NCBI GenBank assembly: GCA_028287305.1 | Contig: JAQBPX010000011.1 | Span: 1 to 64,000 of the forward strand | From: Gemmatimonadota bacterium | Lineage (GTDB): Bacteria > Gemmatimonadota > Gemmatimonadetes > Gemmatimonadales > Gemmatimonadaceae | Length of the DNA stretch: 64,000 nt | Direction: 5' to 3' | The notes under the pieces: model-generated | What the model saw: the letters and a program-made list of their open reading frames with translations, nothing else | Databases searched by the model: none | What the model was told of the DNA's origin: nothing | Part shown: positions 15,288 to 23,189 of the stretch, in pieces | Numbering within the stretch: position 1 is the stretch's first letter | Layout of the letters: every line of letters begins with the position of its first letter | Made by a program: the position numbers and the translations under genes

Positions 15288-16553
15288 ATGACGCGAGCAA
15301 CCCGTACGGATTCCAGCGTGAAGCGCCTCGGGTTCCGGGGCCGCCTTTTCGTCATCCTGCTGTCCTTTGCGCTCATCCCGTCCGTCCTCCTCTCCGTGGC
15401 ATGGGGAGCCACGAGCTGGTGGGCGCTGCCGCTCGTGGGATCCACCGCGGCGTGGGACAGCGCGGCGTCCACGGGCCACCGCGCGATCACCGTTGCGCGC
15501 AGGGCGAGTGGCGGGCTGACCCCCGCCGAGCGGAAGGCGCTCGACGCGCACGAGCAGGTGCTGAACGTGAGCCTCACGCGCGCCGTCCAGGCGCGCTTCA
15601 TCTTCCGCCGGGTGGCGATCGCCTTCGCCGTCCTGTCCATCGCGAGCTTCCTGCTGCTGGGGCTCGGTGCCTCACGCGTCGCAGGTCACCTGAGCCGGCT
15701 GCTGAGCCGACCCTTACAGGAGCTCGTGGGATGGACATCGTTGATCGCGCGAGGCGACCCATTGCCGGCTGAGCAGCAGGCGCGCGGCGCGCCCGAGTTC
15801 GCGACGCTCCGCGAGCAGATGCGCCTGATGGCGAGCGAGATCGAGCTCGGGCGCGCGCAGGCGCTGGAAGCGGGACGCGCGGCGGCGATGCGCGAGACGG
15901 CGCGCCAGGTGGCGCACGAGCTCAAGAACCCGCTGACGCCGATCCGCTTCGCGGTGAGCCGCATGAAGCGCGAGGCGCCCCCGTCGCTGGCCGATGCCGT
16001 GGAAGTGCTCGAGGTGGAGACGAAGCGGCTGGAGGAGCTGGCGCGCAGCTTCGCGCAGTTCGGCAAGCTGCCCGAGGGTCCCATGGCGGAGATCGACGTG
16101 GGCGAGCTGCTGCGCTACACCGCCCGCGCGAGCGTGCCGGACGGGGTGGTGCTCGACATCGAGGTGGAGGACGGGCTGCCGATGCTGCATGGGCATCACG
16201 ATGCGCTGGCGCGCGCGCTGAGCAACGTGGTGCTGAATGCGGTGGATGCCTGCCGCGGTCGCGACAACGCGCACGTCTCGGTCTCGGCGCGCCGCACGCG
16301 CGCGCAGGGCCGCGACGAGCTCGAGCTGACGGTGGCCGACACCGGCTGCGGGATCGCCCCCGAGCAGGTCGCGCGGATCTGGGAGCCCTACGTCACGCAC
16401 AAGCCGGGCGGCACGGGACTCGGGCTGGCGATCGCGCGCCAGGCGGTGCTCGCGCACCACGGGCGCGTGTCGGCCGAGAGCACGAAGGGCGAGGGAACGC
16501 GCATCAGCTTCGCGTTCCCCCTCACGAACCCCAATGGAGATGCTGGAGCATGA
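15288..16553 (+). CDS. Membrane sensor histidine kinase, NtrY/NtrB-like
   Basis: A 421-residue two-component sensor. A membrane segment near residues 19-40 and a second near 110-130 flank a periplasmic region of about 65 residues. A HAMP-like linker (SRPLQELVGW) follows, then the dimerisation/phosphoacceptor helix RQVAHELKNPLTPIRF (H210) and an HATPase domain with ADTGCGIAPEQ and GGTGLGLAIARQ. ATG 15288 is 20 residues before TM1. It heads an operon in which every gene overlaps or nearly touches the next and which ends in a sigma-54 activator, so that protein is its likely partner. The signal is unknown. Confidence 0.92.
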   Translation: MTRATRTDSSVKRLGFRGRLFVILLSFALIPSVLLSVAWGATSWWALPLVGSTAAWDSAASTGHRAITVARRASGGLTPAERKALDAHEQVLNVSLTRAVQARFIFRRVAIAFAVLSIASFLLLGLGASRVAGHLSRLLSRPLQELVGWTSLIARGDPLPAEQQARGAPEFATLREQMRLMASEIELGRAQALEAGRAAAMRETARQVAHELKNPLTPIRFAVSRMKREAPPSLADAVEVLEVETKRLEELARSFAQFGKLPEGPMAEIDVGELLRYTARASVPDGVVLDIEVEDGLPMLHGHHDALARALSNVVLNAVDACRGRDNAHVSVSARRTRAQGRDELELTVADTGCGIAPEQVARIWEPYVTHKPGGTGLGLAIARQAVLAHHGRVSAESTKGEGTRISFAFPLTNPNGDAGA

Positions 16554-16822
16554 ATGACCCGGTGGAGATCATCGTCCCGATCGCGGGGATGATCATGATC
16601 ATCGCCCTCGCGGTGGGCATCCCGCTCGTGCGCGCGCTCGGCCGGAAGTGGGAGCGCGAGGCGAGCACGCCGAAGATTCCAGCGGAGCTCATGGCGCGGC
16701 TCGAGCGCATCGAGACGGGAATCGACACGATGGCGGTGGAGGTCGAGCGCATCTCGGAGGGGCAGCGCTTCACCACCAGGCTGCTGTCGGAACGCGTGAA
16801 GGAGCCGGCGTCCAATGGCTAA
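16550..16822 (+). CDS. Membrane microprotein 1 of a tandem paralogous trio
   Basis: A 90-residue protein with an N-terminal membrane helix (VEIIVPIAGMIMIIALAVGI) and a cytoplasmic amphipathic helix carrying LMARLERIETGIDTMAVEVERISEGQRF, a motif shared with the next two genes. The heptad-like spacing suggests a short coiled coil. It overlaps the kinase stop by 4 bp. The position between kinase and regulator points to an accessory or modulating role in that signalling system; no family is recognised. Confidence 0.82.
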   Translation: MNDPVEIIVPIAGMIMIIALAVGIPLVRALGRKWEREASTPKIPAELMARLERIETGIDTMAVEVERISEGQRFTTRLLSERVKEPASNG

Positions 16823-17102
16823 CCCGGGAGAAGTCCTCGGCGTCGTGTCGGTGGTGGGGATCATCGGCTGGACGATTCGCGGCATCGTGGACTCGGTCCT
16901 TCACCGCGGCGACGCCCGAAAGGGGTCTGCGGCCCTGCCCCACCTCGACGACGACCGCCTGGCGCGCATCGAGCGGGCGGTCGACGCGATCGCGGTGGAG
17001 GTCGAGCGGGTTTCCGAGGCACAGCGATTCACCGCGAAGGTCCTCACCGAACGCGCGGACCCGCAGCGCGCACTTCATCGCCTTCCGGAAAATCCCACAT
17101 GA
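16815..17102 (+). CDS. Membrane microprotein 2 of a tandem paralogous trio
   Basis: A 95-residue paralogue of its neighbours. The N-terminal hydrophobic part (VLGVVSVVGIIGWTIRGIV) is shorter and may be a tail-in or weak membrane anchor. The shared motif follows: LARIERAVDAIAVEVERVSEAQRFTAKVLTER. It overlaps the preceding gene by 8 bp and the following gene by 4 bp. Confidence 0.8.
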   Translation: MANPGEVLGVVSVVGIIGWTIRGIVDSVLHRGDARKGSAALPHLDDDRLARIERAVDAIAVEVERVSEAQRFTAKVLTERADPQRALHRLPENPT

Positions 17103-17467
17103 TCACCTCCTCATTGCTGTTGCAGGTGCCGATCCCGCCCGTGCCTCCCGTACCGCCCATGCACGTGGTCTACAGCGGCGGCGAGCAGATTCCCGGCGCG
17201 GTGATCCCGATGCTGGGGATCATCTTCGGCACCATCACGTGCATGGTGCTGGGGTACCCGATCATCAAGGCGATCATTCGCCGTTCCGAACGGAAGTACC
17301 AGGTGCCCGCGGTGCCGGCGGACATCACGCAGCGGCTCGAGCGCATCGAGCAGGCCGTGGAGGCGATCGCGATCGAGGTAGAGCGCGTATCGGAGGCGCA
17401 GCGGTTCCTGACGAAGCTGCAGTCGGAGGCGCGCCTGCCGCAGGGCGTGCCCGTGGACCGCGCCTAG
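17099..17467 (+). CDS. Membrane microprotein 3 of a tandem paralogous trio
   Basis: A 122-residue paralogue with a longer N-terminus: a proline-rich segment (PIPPVPPVPPMH), then a membrane helix (VIPMLGIIFGTITCMVLGYPI), a basic stretch RRSERK, and the motif RLERIEQAVEAIAIEVERVSEAQRF. Orientation by the positive-inside rule puts the motif in the cytoplasm, as in the other two. It ends 3 bp before the response regulator. Confidence 0.82.
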   Translation: MITSSLLLQVPIPPVPPVPPMHVVYSGGEQIPGAVIPMLGIIFGTITCMVLGYPIIKAIIRRSERKYQVPAVPADITQRLERIEQAVEAIAIEVERVSEAQRFLTKLQSEARLPQGVPVDRA

Positions 17468-17470
17468 CCG

Positions 17471-18862
17471 ATGCCCAGTGTCCTGATCGTGGACGACGAG
17501 CCGAACATCCGACGGATGGTCGGTGCGCTGCTCGCCGCCGAGGGATACGAGGTGCGCGAGGCGGTGAATGGTGAAGCCGGGGTGAAGCAGGCGATCGCGG
17601 AGGAGCCCGACGCGGTGCTGCTCGACCTCATGATGCCAGGCGAGCTGGATGGCATGGGCGCGCTGGCGAAGCTGCGGGAGCTGGTGGCCGACACGCCCGT
17701 GGTGATGATGAGCGGGCGGGCGGAGCTGAGCGACGCGGTGAAGGCCACGAAGCTGGGCGCCTTCACCTTCCTCGAGAAGCCGCTCACGCCGGAGGGCGTG
17801 CTGCTCGCGCTCTCGAGCGCGATGGAACTGCGGCAGGCGCGTCGCGAGGCGCGCGCCCTCCGGGCCGACCTCGGCCTGGCGGCCAGCATGGTGGGCGCGA
17901 GCCCGGCGCTGCAGCGCGTGCGCGACATGATCGCGCGCGTGGCGCCCACGGACGCCCGCGTGCTGGTGACGGGCGAGAGCGGCACGGGCAAGGAGCTGGT
18001 GGCGGCCGCCATCCACGCCGGGAGCTCGCGGCGCGACCGGCCCTTCATCCGCGTGAATTGCGCGGCGATCCCGCGCGACCTGGTGGAGAGCGAGATGTTC
18101 GGGCACGAGCGCGGAGCGTTCACGGGCGCCACCGATCGCCGCATTGGCCGCTTCGAGCTCGCACACACCGGGACGCTGTTGCTGGACGAGGTCGGCGACC
18201 TGGGCGCGGATGCCCAGGCGAAGCTGCTGCGCGCGATCGAGGCGAAGGAGATCGAGCGCGTGGGAGGCGGCAGCCCCATTCGCGTGGACGTGCGCATCGT
18301 GGCCGCCACCAATCGCGACCTGGAGCGCGCGGTGGCCGATGGCAGCTTTCGCGAGGACCTGTTCTTCCGGCTCAACGTGATCCCGATCGCGGTGCCGCCG
18401 CTGCGCGACCGGCCGGACGACGTGCCGACGCTCGTCGCGCATTTTTCGATGCTGCACCGCGCGCGCACCGGCCATCCCGCGCCGCGCTGGAGTGCCGACG
18501 CCATGACGCTGCTCGCCCGTCATCGCTGGCCCGGCAACGTGCGCGAGCTGGCGAACATCGTGGAGCGCCTCGCCATCCTGCATGCGGGACGCGAAGTGAC
18601 GGCCGAGGACGTAGCGGGCGTGCTGCCCGCGGAGCGAAACCGGGGAGTGGCGGGTTCGAGTGCCCTTCCCGATCCAGCCGCGCTCGACCGCTCGCTGACG
18701 GACACCCTGGATGACTACGAGCGCACGCTGATCACGCGCGCGCTCTCGATGGCGGAAGGCAACGTTGCCGAGGCCGCACGCCGCCTGAAGACGGACCGCC
18801 CGAACCTCTATCGGCGGATGAAGCGCCTCGGCATCGGCAGCGAGGAACGCACGCTGGAGTGA
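17471..18862 (+). CDS. NtrC/NtrX-type sigma-54-dependent response regulator
   Basis: A 463-residue transcription activator. The receiver domain is residues 1-120 (acidic D8-D9, phosphoacceptor D52 in LLDLMMP, K102 in LEKPL). The AAA+ domain is about 135-370, with Walker A GESGTGKE, the sigma-54 contact loop GAFTGA and Walker B TLLLDEVGDLG. A C-terminal Fis-type helix-turn-helix ends the protein (EGNVAEAARRLKTDRPNLYRRM). All key residues are intact, so it should remodel RNA polymerase-sigma-54. It is the last gene of the kinase operon and the plausible partner of H210 in the kinase. The sigma-54-like promoter at 4485-4500 is one possible target. Confidence 0.96.
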   Translation: MPSVLIVDDEPNIRRMVGALLAAEGYEVREAVNGEAGVKQAIAEEPDAVLLDLMMPGELDGMGALAKLRELVADTPVVMMSGRAELSDAVKATKLGAFTFLEKPLTPEGVLLALSSAMELRQARREARALRADLGLAASMVGASPALQRVRDMIARVAPTDARVLVTGESGTGKELVAAAIHAGSSRRDRPFIRVNCAAIPRDLVESEMFGHERGAFTGATDRRIGRFELAHTGTLLLDEVGDLGADAQAKLLRAIEAKEIERVGGGSPIRVDVRIVAATNRDLERAVADGSFREDLFFRLNVIPIAVPPLRDRPDDVPTLVAHFSMLHRARTGHPAPRWSADAMTLLARHRWPGNVRELANIVERLAILHAGREVTAEDVAGVLPAERNRGVAGSSALPDPAALDRSLTDTLDDYERTLITRALSMAEGNVAEAARRLKTDRPNLYRRMKRLGIGSEERTLE

Positions 18863-19025
18863 CATCAAGCGACACGGCACTGTGCCGCGTTGGGGACAGC
18901 GGGAAATGAACGCCTGAGGAATGGAATCCTCCAACTCGTTCGCGGGTAACCAATTACGCGATAGTTCGCCGTCGGGTACGCGCACTGCCTACGTGCGTCA
19001 CCGACTACCAATCCCCGGAGTTCAC

Positions 19026-20786
19026 ATGCGAAGTATGCTGATGACGCTCGCCCTGGGGCTCGCACCGATGGTGGTGCAGGCGCAGGAGCGTGACTCGACC
19101 CCAGTGCGACGCGGCCTTGCCCGCGACATCGCGCGGGAAGCAGCTGACCTCTACAACGCTCCCGCCGCGATTCGCGCGAGCGCGCGCACCGAGATCGCCG
19201 CCGGACAGACGGTGCGGGGCGACGTCTCCGTGATCGACGGCCCGGTCGTGATCGCCGGACACGTGACCGGCCGGGTGCTGGCCATCAACGCGGACGTCAC
19301 GCTGCGACCCACGGCCCGGATCGACGGCGACCTGCTCGTGGTGGGCGGTGAGGTGATCGGCCGCAACGAGGGCTACGTGGGCGGCGAGATCCGCAGCTAT
19401 CGGCAGCGCATGGCATATACGCGGGAGGGCGACCGCATCGTGGCGGACCGCCGCACCGCTTCCGCGAATCGCGACGACCGCGGCAACCGCGGCGACCAGG
19501 GCGACGAGCCGACCGAGGACAGCTGGTGGCGTCGCTGGGAACGCCGTCGGTACCGCAGCAGCACGGGGCTGCGGCTCGCGACGGCCGGGGCCTACAATCG
19601 CACCGAGGGGTTGCCGATCAAGCTCGGTCCTTCCGTGCACCTCAACTATCCATCCGGCAGCTTCCGGCTGGATGCGCATGCCATCCTTCGCACGGGGAGC
19701 AGCTTCAACTCGACGAAGAGCGACGTGGGCCACGACGTCTCCACCGAGTGGCGATTCGGTCGCCGCGGTGGGCTGGGGATCGGCGCGCATGCGTTCAACG
19801 TCGCCGAGCCGGTGGAGTCGTGGCAGCTGTCGAACCTCGAGGTCGGACTTGCGAGCTTCCTCGCGCGCCGCGACTACCGCGACTACTACGACCGCCACGG
19901 CGGCGAAGTGTTCGCCACCCTCTTTGCCACGCGCCGCGGAGAGCTGACCGCGGGATTCTCCGACGAGCACTGGGGGCGGCGCGACCTGCGCAACCCGTGG
20001 ACGCTCACGCGACGCGACGATGACTGGCGCGCGAATCCCCTGCTCGACGAAGGACGCCTGCACGTCGCGAGCGCGCAGCTGACGATCGACACGCGCAACA
20101 ACCGCAACGACCCCTGGTCGGGCTGGTTCGCCACGCTCGACTGGGAGCGCGGCGTCGGCAAGCTCACGCAGCTGGGGCCCTCCACCGTGTCGCGCAACTA
20201 CGGGCCGAACGGCGCGGTGGACTACACGCGCGGATTCGCCGACCTGCGGCGCTACAACCGGCTGGCGCCGGATGCGCAGCTGAATTTTCGCGTGGTGCTC
20301 GGCGGTTGGCTGAACGGCGATCCGCTGCCGCTGCAGCGCCGGCTGTCCATCGACGGCCCGGGCTCGGTGCCGGGGTTCGACTTCCGGACCACGCACCAGG
20401 GCGAGGATGTCGGGACGTGCGGGGCCACGTCGCTTCCGATCGCCGGCATGCCCGCGCAATGCGACCGGATCGCGCTGGCGCAGGTGGAGTATCGCGGCGA
20501 CCTCCACATCGACCTGTTCTCGGCGTGGGACGATGGCGACGAGTACCGCGCCTTCAACCACGATGGGAACTGGGTGCTGTTCGCCGATGCAGGACGCGGC
20601 TGGCTGGTGGGACCGCGCGCCACCGACCTCACCTATCCGAAGTCCTCGCTCCCGGAGTTCGGGACCTTTCGCACGGACATCGGCGCGGGGATCGACTTCG
20701 ACGCCATCGGCGTGTTCGCGGCCAGGTCCATGAGCGACCCGAAGGAAGCGGTGAACTTCTTCCTTCGCATCAGGCACCGCTTCTAG
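19026..20786 (+). CDS. Outer-membrane barrel protein with bactofilin-like beta-helix N-terminus
   Basis: A 586-residue exported protein. After a signal peptide (MLMTLALGLAPMVVQAQ) residues 55-125 show short repeats typical of a right-handed beta-helix (GQTVRGDVSVIDGPVVIAGHVTGR, then LRPTARIDGDLLVVGGEV), like polymer-forming bactofilins. An acidic/basic linker follows (RDDRGNRGDQGDEP), then a long region of amphipathic strands ending in Phe (FFLRIRHRF), the classic C-terminal beta signal of BamA/surface-antigen type barrels. GGAG about 5 nt upstream supports ATG 19026. One base separates it from the next gene. Function unknown; probably an outer-membrane structural or transport protein. Confidence 0.82.
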   Translation: MRSMLMTLALGLAPMVVQAQERDSTPVRRGLARDIAREAADLYNAPAAIRASARTEIAAGQTVRGDVSVIDGPVVIAGHVTGRVLAINADVTLRPTARIDGDLLVVGGEVIGRNEGYVGGEIRSYRQRMAYTREGDRIVADRRTASANRDDRGNRGDQGDEPTEDSWWRRWERRRYRSSTGLRLATAGAYNRTEGLPIKLGPSVHLNYPSGSFRLDAHAILRTGSSFNSTKSDVGHDVSTEWRFGRRGGLGIGAHAFNVAEPVESWQLSNLEVGLASFLARRDYRDYYDRHGGEVFATLFATRRGELTAGFSDEHWGRRDLRNPWTLTRRDDDWRANPLLDEGRLHVASAQLTIDTRNNRNDPWSGWFATLDWERGVGKLTQLGPSTVSRNYGPNGAVDYTRGFADLRRYNRLAPDAQLNFRVVLGGWLNGDPLPLQRRLSIDGPGSVPGFDFRTTHQGEDVGTCGATSLPIAGMPAQCDRIALAQVEYRGDLHIDLFSAWDDGDEYRAFNHDGNWVLFADAGRGWLVGPRATDLTYPKSSLPEFGTFRTDIGAGIDFDAIGVFAARSMSDPKEAVNFFLRIRHRF

Positions 20787-20787
20787 C

Positions 20788-21432
20788 GTGCGCGTGCTTC
20801 GGCGAGCGGCACTCCTCGGCGTGCTCCTGGCCGCCCCGCTGCAGGCGCAGCGCGGCGGCCAGGTGGACGTCGTGCTGCCGGCTTCCTCGCGGCTCACCGA
20901 GGGGCCGAGCGTGAGCGCGTCTCGGCTGCTGCGCGACAAGCAGATGAGTGACCTGATCCAGAACGGGTTCCCGGCCGCGCTGCGCTTTCGCGTGGAGCTC
21001 TGGCGAAAGGGCGGCTTGTTCGACGACCTGGAGGACGAGATCGCGTGGGACGTGTTCGTCACCTACGATCCGTACGAGAAGGCGTACAAGGTGGTTCGCA
21101 CCGCGGGACAGCAGGCCGACAACATGGGTGGATTTCCCACGCTCGCTGACGCCGAGGAGGCGGCGGTACGCCCCTACAAGGTGCCGCTGCGGCCGGATCG
21201 CGCGGGCAGGAAGTACTACTACAACGTGGTGCTCGAGGTGGAAACGCTCTCGCTCTCGGACCTGGACGAGTTGCAGCGCTGGCTGCGTGGCGAGTTCAAG
21301 CCGGCGGTGCGAGGCAAGGGAAATCCCGCGACCGCACTCGGCCGCGGGATCGGGACGCTGATGTCACGCGTGCTGGGTGGGGAGAAGCGGCACTACGAGC
21401 GACAGTCGCCGACGTTCGAGGCGAACCCGTAG
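20788..21432 (+). CDS. Secreted protein, DUF4390-like
   Basis: A 214-residue exported protein with signal peptide MRVLRRAALLGVLLAAPLQAQ. The mature part (ALRFRVELWRKGG; DVFVTYDPYEKAYKVVRTAG; KYYYNVVLEVETLSLSDL) resembles DUF4390 proteins, which in Proteobacteria sit beside ntrYX; here too it lies close to an NtrYX-like pair. The GTG at 20788 lies two bases after the barrel gene's stop codon and has no clear ribosome binding site, so coupling to that gene is likely. Family assignment is by pattern only. Confidence 0.72.
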   Translation: MRVLRRAALLGVLLAAPLQAQRGGQVDVVLPASSRLTEGPSVSASRLLRDKQMSDLIQNGFPAALRFRVELWRKGGLFDDLEDEIAWDVFVTYDPYEKAYKVVRTAGQQADNMGGFPTLADAEEAAVRPYKVPLRPDRAGRKYYYNVVLEVETLSLSDLDELQRWLRGEFKPAVRGKGNPATALGRGIGTLMSRVLGGEKRHYERQSPTFEANP

Positions 21433-21471
21433 GATTTCCGTCGAGGAGGAGGGCCGCCGCGCCGTAACTCG

Positions 21472-22062
21472 CTAGTGCCGGGCGCGGGCGCCCTCGGTGC
21501 GATGCTCGAGCGACTCGATCTGATGAAGCATCTGCGTGCCGTAGAACATCCTGATGTAGTGCGACTGCGTGGGCGTGAGGCGGCGCACCGCCCAGCTGAG
21601 GTGCACGAAGTGCGGCTCGACCGGGTGCGTGAGCGGATGCATCCCGATCTCGTCGGGAAGGCGGTTGCCCTTGCGCGTGTTGCAGGGACTGCACGCGGTG
21701 ACCACGTTCGTCCAGAGATTGAGCCCGCCGCGCGAGATCGGGATCAGGTGATCGCGCGTGAGCGCCTCGCGCGGCCTGAGCTCGAGCTGGTGGCGGCCGC
21801 AGTACTGGCAGCGGTAGTGATCGCGCGCGAACAGGAAGGTGTTCGTCACCTGCCGGCGAAAGCGGCGCGGCACGTGGATGAACTTCGTGAGCCGGATGAC
21901 GGCCGGGCGCGGAAGCGTGAGGCGCTCGGAGCGCACCACGCGCCCCTGGTCGGCCTCGACGATCTCGGCCTTTCCGTCGAGAACGAGGCGGAGGGCGCGC
22001 TTCATCGGAACCATGGTGAGCGGCTCGAACGAGGCGTTCAGCGCAAGACATCCGACGATCAC
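21472..22062 (-). CDS. HNH endonuclease family protein
   Basis: A 196-residue protein. The N-terminus, VIVGCLALNASFEPLTMVP, and the LVLDGKAEIVE stretch are typical of a widespread bacterial HNH family. The nuclease core has a zinc pair YRCQYCGRHQ, the catalytic LTRDHLIPISRGGLNLWTNVV and the second zinc pair ACSPCNTRKGNRLP. GTG 22062 was chosen over an upstream ATG (22134) because GGGAGGA sits 6 nt before it. Role is unknown; members are chromosomal single-copy genes rather than restriction enzymes. Confidence 0.92.
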   Translation of the reverse strand: MIVGCLALNASFEPLTMVPMKRALRLVLDGKAEIVEADQGRVVRSERLTLPRPAVIRLTKFIHVPRRFRRQVTNTFLFARDHYRCQYCGRHQLELRPREALTRDHLIPISRGGLNLWTNVVTACSPCNTRKGNRLPDEIGMHPLTHPVEPHFVHLSWAVRRLTPTQSHYIRMFYGTQMLHQIESLEHRTEGARARH

Positions 22063-22142
22063 TGCCGATCCTCCCGGCCTGGGACCATTCGCGACTTCCT
22101 GACTCCGTAACTTACGGTCGTGGTCGTTGTGCAAACAAGAGA

Positions 22143-22166
22143 GCGCCGGTCGAAATCGACCGGCGC
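22143..22166 (-). terminator. Probable terminator after ilvE
   Basis: A perfect 10-bp stem, GCGCCGGTCG and CGACCGGCGC with AAAT loop, lies 10 bp beyond the ilvE stop. On the minus strand it is followed by CTCTTGTTT, a moderate U-tract. It separates ilvE from the HNH gene. Confidence 0.7.
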
Positions 22167-22176
22167 CCTCACTTGC

Positions 22177-23133
22177 TCATCGCGTGGCGACCACAGGTTC
22201 AGGCACCATCGTGAGCCATCCGTGGCGATCCGCGATCGTGCCATGGCAGATGCCCAGGTACTCCTCCTGGATCGCCTTGCAGACGGGGCCCGGCTTGCCC
22301 GTGCCCACGGGAATGCGGTCCACCGATCGAATCGGCGTGATCTCCGCGGCCGTTCCGCAGAAGAAGAGCTCGTCGGCGATGTAAAGGAATTCGCGCGGCA
22401 GCAGCTTCTCCTGCACTTCGTAGCCGAGATCCTCGGCGATCTTCCAGATGGACTCGCGAGTGATGCCGCCGAGGATGCCGGCGGAGAGCGGCGCGGTGTA
22501 GAGCACGCCATCCCGGACCGCGAACAGGTTCTCGCCACTGCCCTCGGCGATGAAGCCCTGTGAGTCGAGCATGATCCCCTCGAGATACCCGTCCTGGCGC
22601 GCCTCCATCTTGGAGAGCCCCGAGTTCAGGTAATTCCCGCCCGCCTTCGCGAGCGTGGGAAAGGTGCTCGGCGCGGCGCGGCGCCAGCTCGAGACGCAGA
22701 CGTCGGCGCCATTCTCCATGGCGTCGGTGCCGAGGTAGGTACCCCACTTCCACGCGATGATGAAGGTCTCGGTGGGAACACCGGTGGGCAGCACGCCCAT
22801 CTGCTCGCCGGCGCGAATGGTGACGGGACGCAGGTAGCACTCGCGCAGCTCGTTGGCCGCAACGGTGTCCACGAGTCCCTGGACCAGCTCATCGAGCGAC
22901 CAGGGAATCTCCATCCGGTAGATCTTGCAGGAGTCCTGCAGGCGCCGCATGTGCTCGCGCGCGCGGAAGATCGCGCCGCCGCTGGGCGTCTCGTAGCAGC
23001 GGATTCCCTCGAAGACGCTCGAGCCGTAGTGCACCACGTGACTGATCACGTGGATGGTCGCGTCTTCCCAGTTCACGAGCGTTCCGTTCCGCCAGATGCG
23101 CTCGGTGCGCCCGTTCAACTGCTGCTGAGCCAT
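22177..23133 (-). CDS. ilvE: Branched-chain amino acid aminotransferase
   Basis: PLP-dependent class IV aminotransferase that interconverts branched-chain amino acids and their 2-oxo acids. The 318-residue protein shows HVVHYGSSVFEGIRCYET, the PLP lysine in LAKAGGNYLNSGLSK (K163), EGSGENLF and FFCGTAAEITPI, all standard for IlvE. Start ATG 23133 has GAGG 9 nt upstream; the leader GAGGATCGGCA is identical to that of the HNH gene. It lies 56 bp after the amidohydrolase on the same strand and may be cotranscribed. Confidence 0.96.
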   Translation of the reverse strand: MAQQQLNGRTERIWRNGTLVNWEDATIHVISHVVHYGSSVFEGIRCYETPSGGAIFRAREHMRRLQDSCKIYRMEIPWSLDELVQGLVDTVAANELRECYLRPVTIRAGEQMGVLPTGVPTETFIIAWKWGTYLGTDAMENGADVCVSSWRRAAPSTFPTLAKAGGNYLNSGLSKMEARQDGYLEGIMLDSQGFIAEGSGENLFAVRDGVLYTAPLSAGILGGITRESIWKIAEDLGYEVQEKLLPREFLYIADELFFCGTAAEITPIRSVDRIPVGTGKPGPVCKAIQEEYLGICHGTIADRHGWLTMVPEPVVATR

Positions 23134-23189
23134 TGCCGATCCTCGCAGGGTACGCCGAACCATAACCGGGCGTACGCGCCCCACGCCAG

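Noticed and set aside
18928-18934. Possible inverted repeat GGAATGGAATCC near 18920 as an operator
   Set aside because: Arms are only four to five bases and there is no promoter beside it.
17111-18985. A 624-codon minus-strand frame opposite the response regulator
   Set aside because: The regulator on the plus strand has every catalytic motif intact; the antisense is a GC shadow.
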